In this document: positions 6,055 to 14,630 of the stretch, piece by piece
How the letters are laid out: every line of letters begins with the position of its first letter
Position numbering within the stretch: position 1 is the first letter of the stretch
Assembly: GCA_030747575.1 (NCBI GenBank)
Contig: JASLKI010000195.1
Location: forward strand, 1-23,974
Direction of reading: 5' to 3'
Length of the DNA: 23,974 nt
From: Verrucomicrobiota bacterium
GTDB taxonomy: Bacteria; Verrucomicrobiota; Verrucomicrobiia; Limisphaerales; UBA1096
The notes under the pieces: generated by a model
Seen by the model: only the letters and a program-made list of their open reading frames with translations
Databases searched by the model: none
Told to the model about the DNA's origin: nothing
Made by a program: the position numbers and the translations under genes

Positions 6055-8985
6055 ATGCCTCTTTCGGTGGCCAATGGATTTATAAAGATAGCCGGGGCAA
6101 GGGAGCATAATCTCAAGAATCTGACGTTTGAGATTCCCCGTGACAAGCTGGTGGTGATCACTGGGCCAAGCGGCTCGGGCAAGTCGTCGCTGGCGTTTGA
6201 CACGCTGTTTGCGGAGGGCCAGCGCAAATACGTCGAGACGCTTTCGTCGTACGCTCGGCAGTTCCTCGATCAACTACAGAAGCCGGACGTCGACCACATC
6301 GAGGGACTCTCGCCGGCGATCGCCATCGAGCAGCGTTCCTCCGGCGGAAACCCCCGCTCGACCATCGCCACCACCACCGAGATTTACGATTATCTGCGCC
6401 TGTTGTTCGCCAACGTTGGCCAGGCGCACTGTCCGGAGAGCGGCGAGCCGATTTCGCGTCTGAGCACGAGTGACATTATCGAGCAACTACTCGCGCTGCC
6501 GGAGGACACGCGAGTAATGCTGCTCGCGCCGGTGGTCGAGGAGCAGAAGGGTGAGTTCCGCGACGTGCTGGAGAAGCTGGCCCGCGAGGGGTTCGTGCGA
6601 GCGCGAATCGACGGTGAGCTGGCGGAACTCGAGACCGACACGCGCTTCAAGCTAGACCCCAAAAAAGCTCATTCGATCGAGGCCGTGGTCGATCGCCTGG
6701 TCGTGAGCGACAAGGCGCGAGGCCGATTGGCCGACTCGGTCGAGACCTGCCTCAAGTGGGGCGAAGGCAAAATAATCGCGCTGCACCAAACGCCCGATCT
6801 CGCTCGTTCGCAATGGCGCGAGAGCAAGCTGTCGAACCGACTGACAAGCCCGGCCACCGGCAAAAGCTACGAGCCGATGACGCCGAAACATTTTTCGTTC
6901 AACTCGCCGTACGGTGCCTGTCCGACCTGCTCTGGGCTTGGGCAACGACCGGTGTTCGACGATGGTCTGATGGTCGGCGACCCCGAGAAGTCGCTCGAAC
7001 AGGGCGTCATCCTGCCGTGGACCAAGGGCGGTGCGCGAATGGTCGCTCACTACAACGGGTTGCTGAAAAATTTGGCGCGTCATTATGGGGCGGATTTGGC
7101 CAAGCCGTACCGCCGCCTGGCCAAGCGCTTTACGGAGGCGTTGTTTCACGGCTCGGGCGACGAGGTGATCGACTTTCAATTCACCCGCAGTGGCAAACAA
7201 ACGACGACGACCAAGCCGTTCGACGGCATTTTGGCCAACCTCAACCGGCTGTACGAGGAGACGAGCAGCGAGACGACGCGTCGGCGCCTCCGGGCGTTCA
7301 TGAGTCCGCAACGATGCGAGGCGTGTCAGGGGCAGCGGCTCCGCGAAGTGGTACTGGCTGTAACGCTTCGCAGCGCAAACCAACCGCCGGTCGAGTGGCG
7401 CTTCGGTGGCTTGTCGATCATGGATGTCTGCCGGCTGTCGATTGACGAGGCGTTGCCGTTTTTCGAGGCATTGGAGCTGGACGAGCTTGGCAAAAAAATC
7501 GCCACCGACGTGGTGCGCGAAATCACCTCGCGGCTCGGTTTTTTGCAGGATGTCGGGCTGGGCTACCTGACACTCAACCGCACAAGCGGCACGCTCAGCG
7601 GTGGCGAGGCGCAGCGCATCCGCCTGGCCACGCAAATTGGCGCGGGACTGGTGGGCGTGCTGTACATTCTCGACGAGCCGAGTATCGGGCTGCACGCGCG
7701 TGACAACGATCAGTTGCTCGCCACACTCGAGGGACTGCGCGACTTGGGGAACACGGTACTGGTGGTGGAGCACGATGAGGAGACGATTCGCCGGGCCGAT
7801 TATGTCATCGACATGGGGCCGGGCGCCGGCCTGCATGGAGGGGAAGTGGTGGTGGCCGGTTCGCTCGAAAAAGTCCTCACCCACAAAAAATCGCTGACTG
7901 CGAAATATCTGCGCGGCGACTACAAGATCGACCTGCCGACCAAGCGGATCGGGCCGAATGTTGTTCGCGGCTTCCTCGAAGTTATCGGTGCGGCGGAGAA
8001 TAATTTGCAGGACGTTCACTTGAAAATACCCCTGGGAACGGTCACGTGCGTGACCGGTGTCAGCGGCTCGGGCAAAAGTACGCTGATCGACGACGTACTG
8101 AGGCGGGCGTTGTTCCGCAAGTTTTACAACTCTAAGGATCGTCCGGGCAAGTTCAAGGCGCTGCGAGGCGAGGAGGCGCTGGGTAAGGTGATTGTTGTGG
8201 ACCAGTCGCCAATCGGCCGTACGCCGCGCAGTAACCCGGCGACGTATACCGGCATCTTCAGCCAAATCCGTGACCTGTTCGCCAGTTTACCGGCGTCGAA
8301 GATCCGTGGCTATGGCGCAAGCCGCTTCAGCTTCAACGTCAAGGGCGGTCGGTGCGAGAAATGTCAGGGTGGCGGTTTGCTCAAAATCGAGATGAACTTC
8401 CTGCCGCCGGTGTACGTGACGTGCGAGTCGTGCAAAGGACGGCGCTACAACCGCGAGACACTCGAGATTCACTACAAGGGCCGCAACATTGCCGACGTGC
8501 TCGACATGACCGTGGACGAGGCGATGACATTCTTTCGCGCGTTCCCCAAGATTTGCGATCCATGCGCGACGTTGTCCGAGGTCGGCCTAGGCTACCTCAA
8601 GCTGGGCCAGCAGGGCACGACCCTGAGCGGCGGCGAGGCGCAGCGGGTGAAGCTGGCAACCGAGTTGACCAAGCAGTCTCGCGATCACTCGTTGTTCATC
8701 CTGGACGAGCCGACGACCGGGCTGCACTTTCACGATATCGCGCGTTTGATCGATGTGCTGGTACGGTTGCGCGACGCGAATAACACGCTGGTCGTCATTG
8801 AGCACAACATGGATATCATCAAGTCGGCGGATTGGGTGATTGATTTGGGGCCGGAAGGCGGCAACGATGGCGGCCGGATCGTGGCCGAAGGCCCGCCCGA
8901 GCGGGTTGCCGCCGCACCGGGCAGCCACACGGGGCGCTTCCTCGCCGCGACGCTTGGCATGGAATATTTGCTGGAAGAGAAATGA
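6055..8985 (+). CDS. uvrA: Excinuclease ABC subunit A
   Basis: UvrA is the damage-recognition ATPase of nucleotide excision repair; it dimerises, scans DNA and loads UvrB. The 976-aa length is slightly above the usual 940-970. Both ABC halves are intact: Walker A GPSGSGKSS (37-45) and GVSGSGKST (668-676), signatures LSGGEAQR at 514-521 and 857-864, and Walker B LDEPSIGLH (Asp540) and LDEPTTGLH (Asp884). The essential C-terminal zinc finger is complete as C767-X2-C770-X19-C790-X2-C793. A second zinc site is formed by C289/C292 and C421/C424. The N-terminal run EGQRKYVETLSSYARQFLDQ is also diagnostic. It sits 34 bases downstream of the permease and overlaps the next gene by four bases, so it may be read as part of a longer transcript. 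No SOS (LexA) box is recognised in the short spacer. Confidence 0.98.
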   Translation: MPLSVANGFIKIAGAREHNLKNLTFEIPRDKLVVITGPSGSGKSSLAFDTLFAEGQRKYVETLSSYARQFLDQLQKPDVDHIEGLSPAIAIEQRSSGGNPRSTIATTTEIYDYLRLLFANVGQAHCPESGEPISRLSTSDIIEQLLALPEDTRVMLLAPVVEEQKGEFRDVLEKLAREGFVRARIDGELAELETDTRFKLDPKKAHSIEAVVDRLVVSDKARGRLADSVETCLKWGEGKIIALHQTPDLARSQWRESKLSNRLTSPATGKSYEPMTPKHFSFNSPYGACPTCSGLGQRPVFDDGLMVGDPEKSLEQGVILPWTKGGARMVAHYNGLLKNLARHYGADLAKPYRRLAKRFTEALFHGSGDEVIDFQFTRSGKQTTTTKPFDGILANLNRLYEETSSETTRRRLRAFMSPQRCEACQGQRLREVVLAVTLRSANQPPVEWRFGGLSIMDVCRLSIDEALPFFEALELDELGKKIATDVVREITSRLGFLQDVGLGYLTLNRTSGTLSGGEAQRIRLATQIGAGLVGVLYILDEPSIGLHARDNDQLLATLEGLRDLGNTVLVVEHDEETIRRADYVIDMGPGAGLHGGEVVVAGSLEKVLTHKKSLTAKYLRGDYKIDLPTKRIGPNVVRGFLEVIGAAENNLQDVHLKIPLGTVTCVTGVSGSGKSTLIDDVLRRALFRKFYNSKDRPGKFKALRGEEALGKVIVVDQSPIGRTPRSNPATYTGIFSQIRDLFASLPASKIRGYGASRFSFNVKGGRCEKCQGGGLLKIEMNFLPPVYVTCESCKGRRYNRETLEIHYKGRNIADVLDMTVDEAMTFFRAFPKICDPCATLSEVGLGYLKLGQQGTTLSGGEAQRVKLATELTKQSRDHSLFILDEPTTGLHFHDIARLIDVLVRLRDANNTLVVIEHNMDIIKSADWVIDLGPEGGNDGGRIVAEGPPERVAAAPGSHTGRFLAATLGMEYLLEEK

Positions 8986-11669
8986 ATCGGTCGTTGCAAA
9001 CGATGTTGAAACGGAGTTCTGCCGTGGCCTTGGCGCTGGGCTTGGCCGTGCCGGCCGTGCTTGGCCAGGAGGATGATCTGCAGGCGAAAGCCAAGGCCAA
9101 GCTGGCGTTCGACGTGGCCAAGCGGTTCTTCCGCGACGGAATGTTTGCCGCGTCCATGGAGCGGTTTGACGCCTTCGCCAAGATGCATCCCGGCTCGGCC
9201 CACCACGCGGAGGCGGTGTTGCTGGAGGCGCAGGCCCGGTTTCAGCTTGGCCAATTCGAGGGTGTGGCCGAGGAGCTGGCGGCCGGGTTGCAGGCGGCTG
9301 GACCGTGGACGGATCGTTACCTGTTCTGGATCGGCGAGGTGCAGTTCGCGCTGGGCCATTTCAACCTGGCGGCTGCCAGCTACGGTCAGTTGATCGAGAA
9401 CCATCCCGGCTCCGTGCGGGCGTTGACGGCGGCGCTTGGCCAAGCGCAGTCGCTCTACCAGTTGGGTGAACTGAAGAAAAGCATCGCCACGCTCGAGCCG
9501 GCGGACGGGCCGTTCCAGCGTGCGGCAAGCGCCCGGCCAAGCGATCTGTTGATTGTCGATGGGCGGCTGCTTTTGGCCAACGCCTACTTCGAGCTCAAGG
9601 AACTGGGCGCGGCGCGGCTGCTGCTGGAGAATTTGCCCGATGCGGGGTTGTCGCCGGAGCGTTTTTGGGAGAAGCATTATTTGCTGGCCTCGGTGTATCT
9701 CGGCGAAGCCAGCTTCGAACGCGCCCTGGGTGGAGCCACCAATCTGGTGCAATTGGCCAAGGGCATCGCCGACCCGGAGTTTGCCGCGCGCTCGGTTGAC
9801 TTTCACGGCGACGTGCTTCGCCGCATGAGCCAGCCGGATGCCGCCGTCGCGCTATATGAGCAGAACCTGGCTACCAATGTCCCGGCCAATTGGCGCCGCT
9901 CGGCACTATTGAAAATCACCGACCTATACGTTGCTGTAAACCGACTGACCAATGCGGTGCAGCGGCTGGAGCGGCTGTTCATCCGCCATCCCGGCGACCC
10001 GGCGACCGAACTGGCTCACATGACACTGGGCGAGTTGCGGCTGCGGCAGTTTTACGGGTTGCCGGATGCGAGCCGCCTCAAGTCCACCAACCTGCTCAGC
10101 GACGCACTGGGACATTTTGACGTTGTTCTACAGGGCGACCCGGATGCGAACCTGATAGGCAAATCGTGGCTGGGCCGCGGCTGGGCGCTTTGGGAGTGGG
10201 GCAATCTTTCCGGCAAAAGCCTGCAGTTGAGCCTTGCGCGACAGGCCTATTCCAACGCCGTCGCCGAGTTGCCCAAGTCCGAGGAGCAGGCGGTGGCGCA
10301 GTTCAAGGTGGCCGACTGTTTGTTCCACGGGGCGGATTACGCCTCGGCATCGAGCAATTACTGGGCGGCGATCCGCATTGCCACAAACACCGTCGGTTAC
10401 AACAACCGGCTGGTGGACCGGGCGCTGTACCAAATCGTGCGGAGCGGCGTCGAGCAGCTGGATTTGCCGAGCGCTAACCAGGCTGTGAGCAACCTGATCG
10501 AGTGGTTCCCGAGCAGCTTTTACAGTGACCGCAGTCTGCTGCACTACGGGCAAGCGCTCAACCGGCAGGGCAAGCCATCCGAGTCGCGCACCGTGTTGGC
10601 CTCGTTCGCCAAGGTGTTCCCCAAATCGACCCTGCTGCCTGAGTCGCAGTTGGCCATCGCGCGGACACACGTCATGGATGGCAGCTGGGTGTCGTCAATC
10701 ATCGAGTACGACCGCTGGGTGACCAACTACCCGGCGCATCCGGCGCTGGCGCAGACGGAGTTCGACCGCGCGTGGCTGAACCATCAGGCCGGCAACCAGG
10801 CGAAGGCGTTTCAGTTGTTCACGAATTACGTCGTGCGATTCCCGACCAATCGACTGGCGCCGGTGGCGCAGAAATGGATCGCTGACCACCAGTTCGAGTC
10901 CGGCAGATTCGCCGAGGCCGAGCAGGGCTACCGGCGACTTTTCGAAAACACAAACCTGCTGGCCAACGCCCGTGGCATGGAGTGGGAGGCGCGGCTCAAC
11001 GCCGGTCGCTCGGCGTTCTTCCGGCAGGAACACGCCGCCGCTGAGTTGCTGCTGGCCTCGGTCATCAACGCCACCAACGCGCCGGTCGCCGAGCAGGCGC
11101 GCGCGGAGTTTTTTCTTGGCGACGTCGCCGCAGACCAGACCCAGCGCACGCCCACGAACCTCCTCGACGCGTTGCCGCATTATCAGCGCGTGGCCAATGA
11201 GATGATCGGCAGCCCGCTGCATCCCCTCGCGTGGGGCCGCCTCGGCGATTGTTATTTGCAGTTAGGCAAACTTGACCCGGCGGCGGACGCGTACCGGGTT
11301 GTGACCGAACTGCCAGGCACCGACATGACCACCCGCAGCCAGGCGGGACTGGGCTTGGCCCGCGTGCTCGAGGAGCAGGCTGCGCTAGCCGGCGAAACGG
11401 AGGAGCGCGAGAAACTCCTGCAGCTGTCGTTCGATCAGTGCATGGGGATCGTCTTCGGCAGCAACCTCCGTTTCGCCAACGAAAAGATGGATCCGTTTTG
11501 GGTGAAGGAAGCCGGGTTGATGGCTGGGCACTTGGCCGGGCGGCTTGGCCGCGCGGACCAGGAACGCAGCGTTTACTCGCGCTTGGCCAAGGAGCTGCCC
11601 GACATGCCGCTTTGGCAGGCCAAACTCGACGCCCTAAAGGTCGGGCCAGAAGCCCCCAAGGCACCCTGA
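8982..11669 (+). CDS. Large exported tetratricopeptide-repeat protein
   Basis: This 895-aa protein starts with a Sec-type signal peptide (MNRSLQTMLKRSS, a hydrophobic core, then cleavage probably near AVLGQ at about residue 29). The rest is almost entirely helical TPR-like repeats: AKRFFRDGMFAASMERFDAF, GHFNLAAASYGQLIENHPG, ADYASASSNYWAAI, GKLDPAADAYRVVTEL and others. There is no enzyme motif, so a periplasmic or outer-membrane scaffold is the simplest reading, as for BamD/YbgF-type TPR proteins. The ATG overlaps the uvrA stop (ATGA) and the dihydropteroate-synthase-like gene follows two bases after its stop, so translational coupling is likely. The gene is the densest site of the TTGGCCAA palindrome: full copies at 9247, 9436, 9573, 9753 and 11583. 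Confidence 0.88.
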   Translation: MNRSLQTMLKRSSAVALALGLAVPAVLGQEDDLQAKAKAKLAFDVAKRFFRDGMFAASMERFDAFAKMHPGSAHHAEAVLLEAQARFQLGQFEGVAEELAAGLQAAGPWTDRYLFWIGEVQFALGHFNLAAASYGQLIENHPGSVRALTAALGQAQSLYQLGELKKSIATLEPADGPFQRAASARPSDLLIVDGRLLLANAYFELKELGAARLLLENLPDAGLSPERFWEKHYLLASVYLGEASFERALGGATNLVQLAKGIADPEFAARSVDFHGDVLRRMSQPDAAVALYEQNLATNVPANWRRSALLKITDLYVAVNRLTNAVQRLERLFIRHPGDPATELAHMTLGELRLRQFYGLPDASRLKSTNLLSDALGHFDVVLQGDPDANLIGKSWLGRGWALWEWGNLSGKSLQLSLARQAYSNAVAELPKSEEQAVAQFKVADCLFHGADYASASSNYWAAIRIATNTVGYNNRLVDRALYQIVRSGVEQLDLPSANQAVSNLIEWFPSSFYSDRSLLHYGQALNRQGKPSESRTVLASFAKVFPKSTLLPESQLAIARTHVMDGSWVSSIIEYDRWVTNYPAHPALAQTEFDRAWLNHQAGNQAKAFQLFTNYVVRFPTNRLAPVAQKWIADHQFESGRFAEAEQGYRRLFENTNLLANARGMEWEARLNAGRSAFFRQEHAAAELLLASVINATNAPVAEQARAEFFLGDVAADQTQRTPTNLLDALPHYQRVANEMIGSPLHPLAWGRLGDCYLQLGKLDPAADAYRVVTELPGTDMTTRSQAGLGLARVLEEQAALAGETEEREKLLQLSFDQCMGIVFGSNLRFANEKMDPFWVKEAGLMAGHLAGRLGRADQERSVYSRLAKELPDMPLWQAKLDALKVGPEAPKAP
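9432..9447. repeat. Perfect 16-bp palindrome GCGCTTGGCCAAGCGC inside a gene
   Basis: This is the longest perfect form of the recurrent palindrome inside a gene. It encodes Ala-Leu-Gly-Gln-Ala in the TPR protein. It lies in a cluster of four full copies within 514 bp (9247-9760). Confidence 0.85.
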
Positions 11670-11671
11670 GC

Positions 11672-12559
11672 ATGCTTGGCCTGAAAGACTTGGTTGCCAT
11701 CGCCGCGAAGCACGCTACCGACCTCGATGCCGTTGTGCGTCCGTTCGACATCGCTGGCCAAGTGAGCTTCCCCTCCGGACGACCGGCGATCATGGGGGTG
11801 ATCAACCTCTCCGCCGACTCGTGGTATCGGGAGAGTATCTGCACGAGCATCGAGTCGGCTGTCGAGCGCGGGAGTGAGTTGCGGGCGCAGGGGGCCGACA
11901 TCATCGACATCGGCGCGGAATCGACGCTTGGCCAAGCTCAACGAGTCGGCGCCGCCGAGCAGCGGCAACGGCTCCTGCCGGTGATCGAACAACTCGCGTC
12001 GCAGGGCATCATCGTCTCCGCCGAGACTTACGACGCCGAGGTGGCCAAGGCCTGCCTCGAGGCCGGTGCCAAGGTGCTGAACCTCACCGGCACTGCGGCC
12101 AGCGAGACGGTTTATCGCCTCGCCGCCGGGCACGATGCCGGCGTGATCGTCTGTTACGTCGCCGGCGGCAATGCCCGCGATGTCGCCGACATCCCGCTTG
12201 ATGACGACCCCATCCCTCGCATGGCGGAGTACTTCGCTCGCGAGATCGAGACGGCCGAGCGCTGCGGCTTGGCCAGGGGCTTCGTCGATCCGGGCCTGGG
12301 CTTTTACTACGAGAATTTGCAGGACAGCTCGGTGCGGATTCGGCACCAGATGAAAACGTTCCTGAACGCCTTTCGGTTTCGTGAACTGGGGTGGCCGGTG
12401 TGCAACGCATTGCCGCATGCAGTCGAGTGTTTTGGAGAGGAGGTGCGAAGCGCCGAGCCGTTTTTTTCCGTGCTTGCCGCACTGGGCGGGACCGACCTGT
12501 TCCGCACACACGAAGTGCCCCGCGTCCGGGCGGTGCTCAAGACGCTGGGGGTTTACTGA
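11672..12559 (+). CDS. Dihydropteroate-synthase-like pterin-binding-domain protein with altered active-site loops
   Basis: I start this 295-aa protein at the ATG at 11672, two bases after the TPR gene stop; in-frame starts further upstream lie inside that gene. The TIM-barrel order of dihydropteroate synthase (FolP) is clear: MGVINLSADSW (41-51, cf. MGILNVTPDSF), GADIIDIGAEST (74-85), SAETYDAEVAKACLEAGA (116-133), DPGLGF (206-211) and RTHEV (278-282, cf. RVHDV). Several residues expected in true FolP differ: the STRPG loop reads STLGQA, the usual Asp of SxDT is Glu118, and the Ser-Arg-Lys motif after the DPG strand is replaced by NALPHA (about 245-250). It may be a diverged FolP or a related pterin- or corrinoid-binding enzyme with another substrate. 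Fold assignment is confident; the reaction is uncertain. Its 3' end overlaps the convergent MscS-like gene by 23 bases. Confidence 0.8.
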   Translation: MLGLKDLVAIAAKHATDLDAVVRPFDIAGQVSFPSGRPAIMGVINLSADSWYRESICTSIESAVERGSELRAQGADIIDIGAESTLGQAQRVGAAEQRQRLLPVIEQLASQGIIVSAETYDAEVAKACLEAGAKVLNLTGTAASETVYRLAAGHDAGVIVCYVAGGNARDVADIPLDDDPIPRMAEYFAREIETAERCGLARGFVDPGLGFYYENLQDSSVRIRHQMKTFLNAFRFRELGWPVCNALPHAVECFGEEVRSAEPFFSVLAALGGTDLFRTHEVPRVRAVLKTLGVY

Positions 12560-13670
12560 CAACCGCCGGGCCGCCGGGGAAGGCGTGGGTCAGCGGGGTG
12601 GGGAGCTTTACGTCGTGCTCATCCTGCAACTCGAACGCCGCCAACTTCACGGCATTGCGGGCGGTGGCAATCTCGTGCTCGAATCTAAGGTTGTAGAGCA
12701 CGCGCCAGGTCACGGCGTGGTCGCCGTTCTCGACGAGCATGATGTTGCCCTCGCGCTCGGAGTTGATGGTTGCGGTGATTTTGCAGGCTCTTTTCCAGAC
12801 ATCGAGCAGGTAGGCCTTGGCCTTCTCCGAGTCCGTCTCGTAGCCGATGTTGAACTCGACGTAGTCATAAATCCCTTTTCTCGACTCGGTGGTGAGTATC
12901 TCCACCTGCTTGTTTAGTAACAGGGAGTTGGGGACGGTGATGTTATGATTGCGGATGACGTCGCGCAGCAGGGTCAGCATGGTGCGTGTCTCCAGCACGA
13001 TCGCGAGGATGTTTTCATCGGGGATGCGGATGACGTTGCCTCGCTCGATGTTGCCGTTGCTAATGACGATGATGCCGCTAATGAAATCTTTTAGCCAAAA
13101 ATCCTTCGTCGTGAAAATAAGGACAGCCAGCGCCCCGAGGAAGCTGGTGGTCTGGAGTAGCCATTCGAGTTTCCACAGGTTGAGAAACACCAGGCCCGAG
13201 ATTACCCCGAGGATCAGCAGTGCGATAAGTTTCAGGTTGCTCGAAGTGTAGGATTCCACATAAATGGAAGTGCCCTCGACCTCCCGCTTGCGACCGTATT
13301 TTTTGAGGATGATCGAGTGGGTGAGTTGCCAGACAAGATACGTCAGTAATACGAGCAGCCCGGTGTGGCTGATGTTGGAGCCAAGTTGGAATTGGAAGGC
13401 CACGGCAAAAAAGTAAGTTAGGAAAAGGATCGCGTTCAAAATGCGCAGCAAACGAAGCTGGGGCGGCGCCGCGCCGACCGTCTGCACACTGAGATGGTTG
13501 ATGATTTGCTTGCCGAAGATGAGGATCAGCAGGTTGATGATGAACGTGATGTAATCGACCGACTCGAGGATGTTGAAGTAATCCAGCAGCCACTCGAGAC
13601 CGAGGTCCCTAAACGAATCGGCGACATTACTAACCGCGTTGGTGGAGATGATGCTATTGGTTTCGTTCAT
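12537..13670 (-). CDS. MscS-family mechanosensitive channel
   Basis: The 377-aa product has about five hydrophobic segments (near residues 38-56, 74-95, 103-122, 147-165 and 171-190), followed by the MscS core. The core reads FWLKDFISGIIVISNGNIE, then VIRIPDENILAIVLETRTM and NHNITVPNSLLL, matching the MscS pattern of pore helix, beta domain and IPNS turn. The C-terminal part (about 270-350) fits the MscS alpha/beta vestibule. Such channels open under membrane tension to release solutes on osmotic downshock. The Gly/Ala-rich pore helix of classical MscS is less evident, so gating may differ. It is the last gene of a probable three-gene minus operon, starting 15 bases after the preceding stop. 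Its 3' end overlaps the dihydropteroate-synthase-like gene on the other strand by 23 bases. Confidence 0.87.
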   Translation of the reverse strand: MNETNSIISTNAVSNVADSFRDLGLEWLLDYFNILESVDYITFIINLLILIFGKQIINHLSVQTVGAAPPQLRLLRILNAILFLTYFFAVAFQFQLGSNISHTGLLVLLTYLVWQLTHSIILKKYGRKREVEGTSIYVESYTSSNLKLIALLILGVISGLVFLNLWKLEWLLQTTSFLGALAVLIFTTKDFWLKDFISGIIVISNGNIERGNVIRIPDENILAIVLETRTMLTLLRDVIRNHNITVPNSLLLNKQVEILTTESRKGIYDYVEFNIGYETDSEKAKAYLLDVWKRACKITATINSEREGNIMLVENGDHAVTWRVLYNLRFEHEIATARNAVKLAAFELQDEHDVKLPTPLTHAFPGGPAVVSKPPAS

Positions 13671-13685
13671 AGCGCTTGCAGTAAA

Positions 13686-14630
13686 TCATTCGATGGGGAG
13701 TAGTCGGATCTGGCGCACGTCCATGATGGCGCCGCCTGCTTTCATTATCGGCTTGATCCAAAAACGATATTCACCCTTGCCTAAGAGCACGGTGCCAATC
13801 TTGCGCGGGACGAAATTTTGAAAATGGCCGGTGTCATTCACGGTGAATTCCAGTTCTTGGCCGGCGACCTCGAGCGCGACATGGCTGCCGCCTTGGCCCT
13901 TGCCGCAGCCTTGATGGATCTCGACATCGAATCTGCCGCCGCGCGACACGGTGAAGTCCCAGCACACCTGATCCGTGACATTCACCCAGTAGCCGACTGT
14001 GTTTTTGTGCGGCTTGGTTTCATACTGCAACTTGGTGCTGTGGAGGGTCACGTCGCGCGCGTGTAGCAACACTGAGCGGTCGAGCGCCTGGCCAATGGGC
14101 TCCCCTTCCGGCGCGGGGCGCAGGATGAGCGCGCGAACTCTCGGCATGTCGCCACGAAACTTGATCTCGAGTTTTTGTTTACCGGGCTCTACGAAATAAA
14201 TTTTTCCGAGGGTGACATTGCGGAAACGATTAGCCGCGCCGGTGACATCAAGCTGGGTCTGAATGCGGTACGAGCTGATGTTCGGCACGGCGATGCTTTT
14301 GCCTTTAGCCAAGGCGTAAACAAGTTCTACCCAGTACTTGCCTGGCCGTGAGGCGTTGTAGTCCCACGAGTACGCCTGGCTAACCGCATTACCGCCGGGT
14401 TGCAGGAGTATGCGGCCGTCCGGTTGTTGCGGTGTGTCTCCGAACCGGTCAGTTCGAATCTCGTGTTTTTTGTCGCCATCGGATTCCAAGCCGGTGTCGG
14501 TAATGCTGAACTCAAGGTGCCGGATCTTCAACCCATCCTCGACGAAAACATTGGCAATCTGCTCAAGCGAGTCGGCGTGGGCAGTCAAGCCGGCAATCGT
14601 CAAAAATAAAAAAGGAATTCGGTGCTTCAC
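13686..14630 (-). CDS. Secreted protein with two carbohydrate-binding-like beta-sandwich domains
   Basis: This 314-aa protein begins with GTG at 14630, overlapping the upstream stop (GTGA), and has a signal peptide cleaved probably after AHA (about residue 19). The middle region (about 85-170) contains SRPGKYWVELVYA and reads as a jelly-roll. The C-terminal domain (about 205-312) has GRFDVEIHQGCGKGQGGSHV, then FTVNDTGHFQNFVPRKIGT and AIMDVRQIRLLP. From general knowledge, this last pattern is the domain often attached to the C-terminus of sulfatases and glycosidases in Planctomycetes and Verrucomicrobia. Here it has no catalytic partner in the same chain. Carbohydrate binding is therefore an inference. 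It lies between the TPR/FG-GAP gene and the MscS-like gene, all very close together. Confidence 0.7.
   Translation of the reverse strand: MKHRIPFLFLTIAGLTAHADSLEQIANVFVEDGLKIRHLEFSITDTGLESDGDKKHEIRTDRFGDTPQQPDGRILLQPGGNAVSQAYSWDYNASRPGKYWVELVYALAKGKSIAVPNISSYRIQTQLDVTGAANRFRNVTLGKIYFVEPGKQKLEIKFRGDMPRVRALILRPAPEGEPIGQALDRSVLLHARDVTLHSTKLQYETKPHKNTVGYWVNVTDQVCWDFTVSRGGRFDVEIHQGCGKGQGGSHVALEVAGQELEFTVNDTGHFQNFVPRKIGTVLLGKGEYRFWIKPIMKAGGAIMDVRQIRLLPIE

Noticed and set aside
6652..8265. 537-codon open frame on the minus strand opposite uvrA
   Set aside because: It lies wholly inside a complete uvrA with all motifs intact. Its translation is Arg/Gln/His-rich with no domain, as expected for the antisense of a GC-rich gene.
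8730..9806. 358-codon minus-strand open frame across the uvrA/TPR junction
   Set aside because: It overlaps two well-supported genes and its composition is that of a shadow frame.
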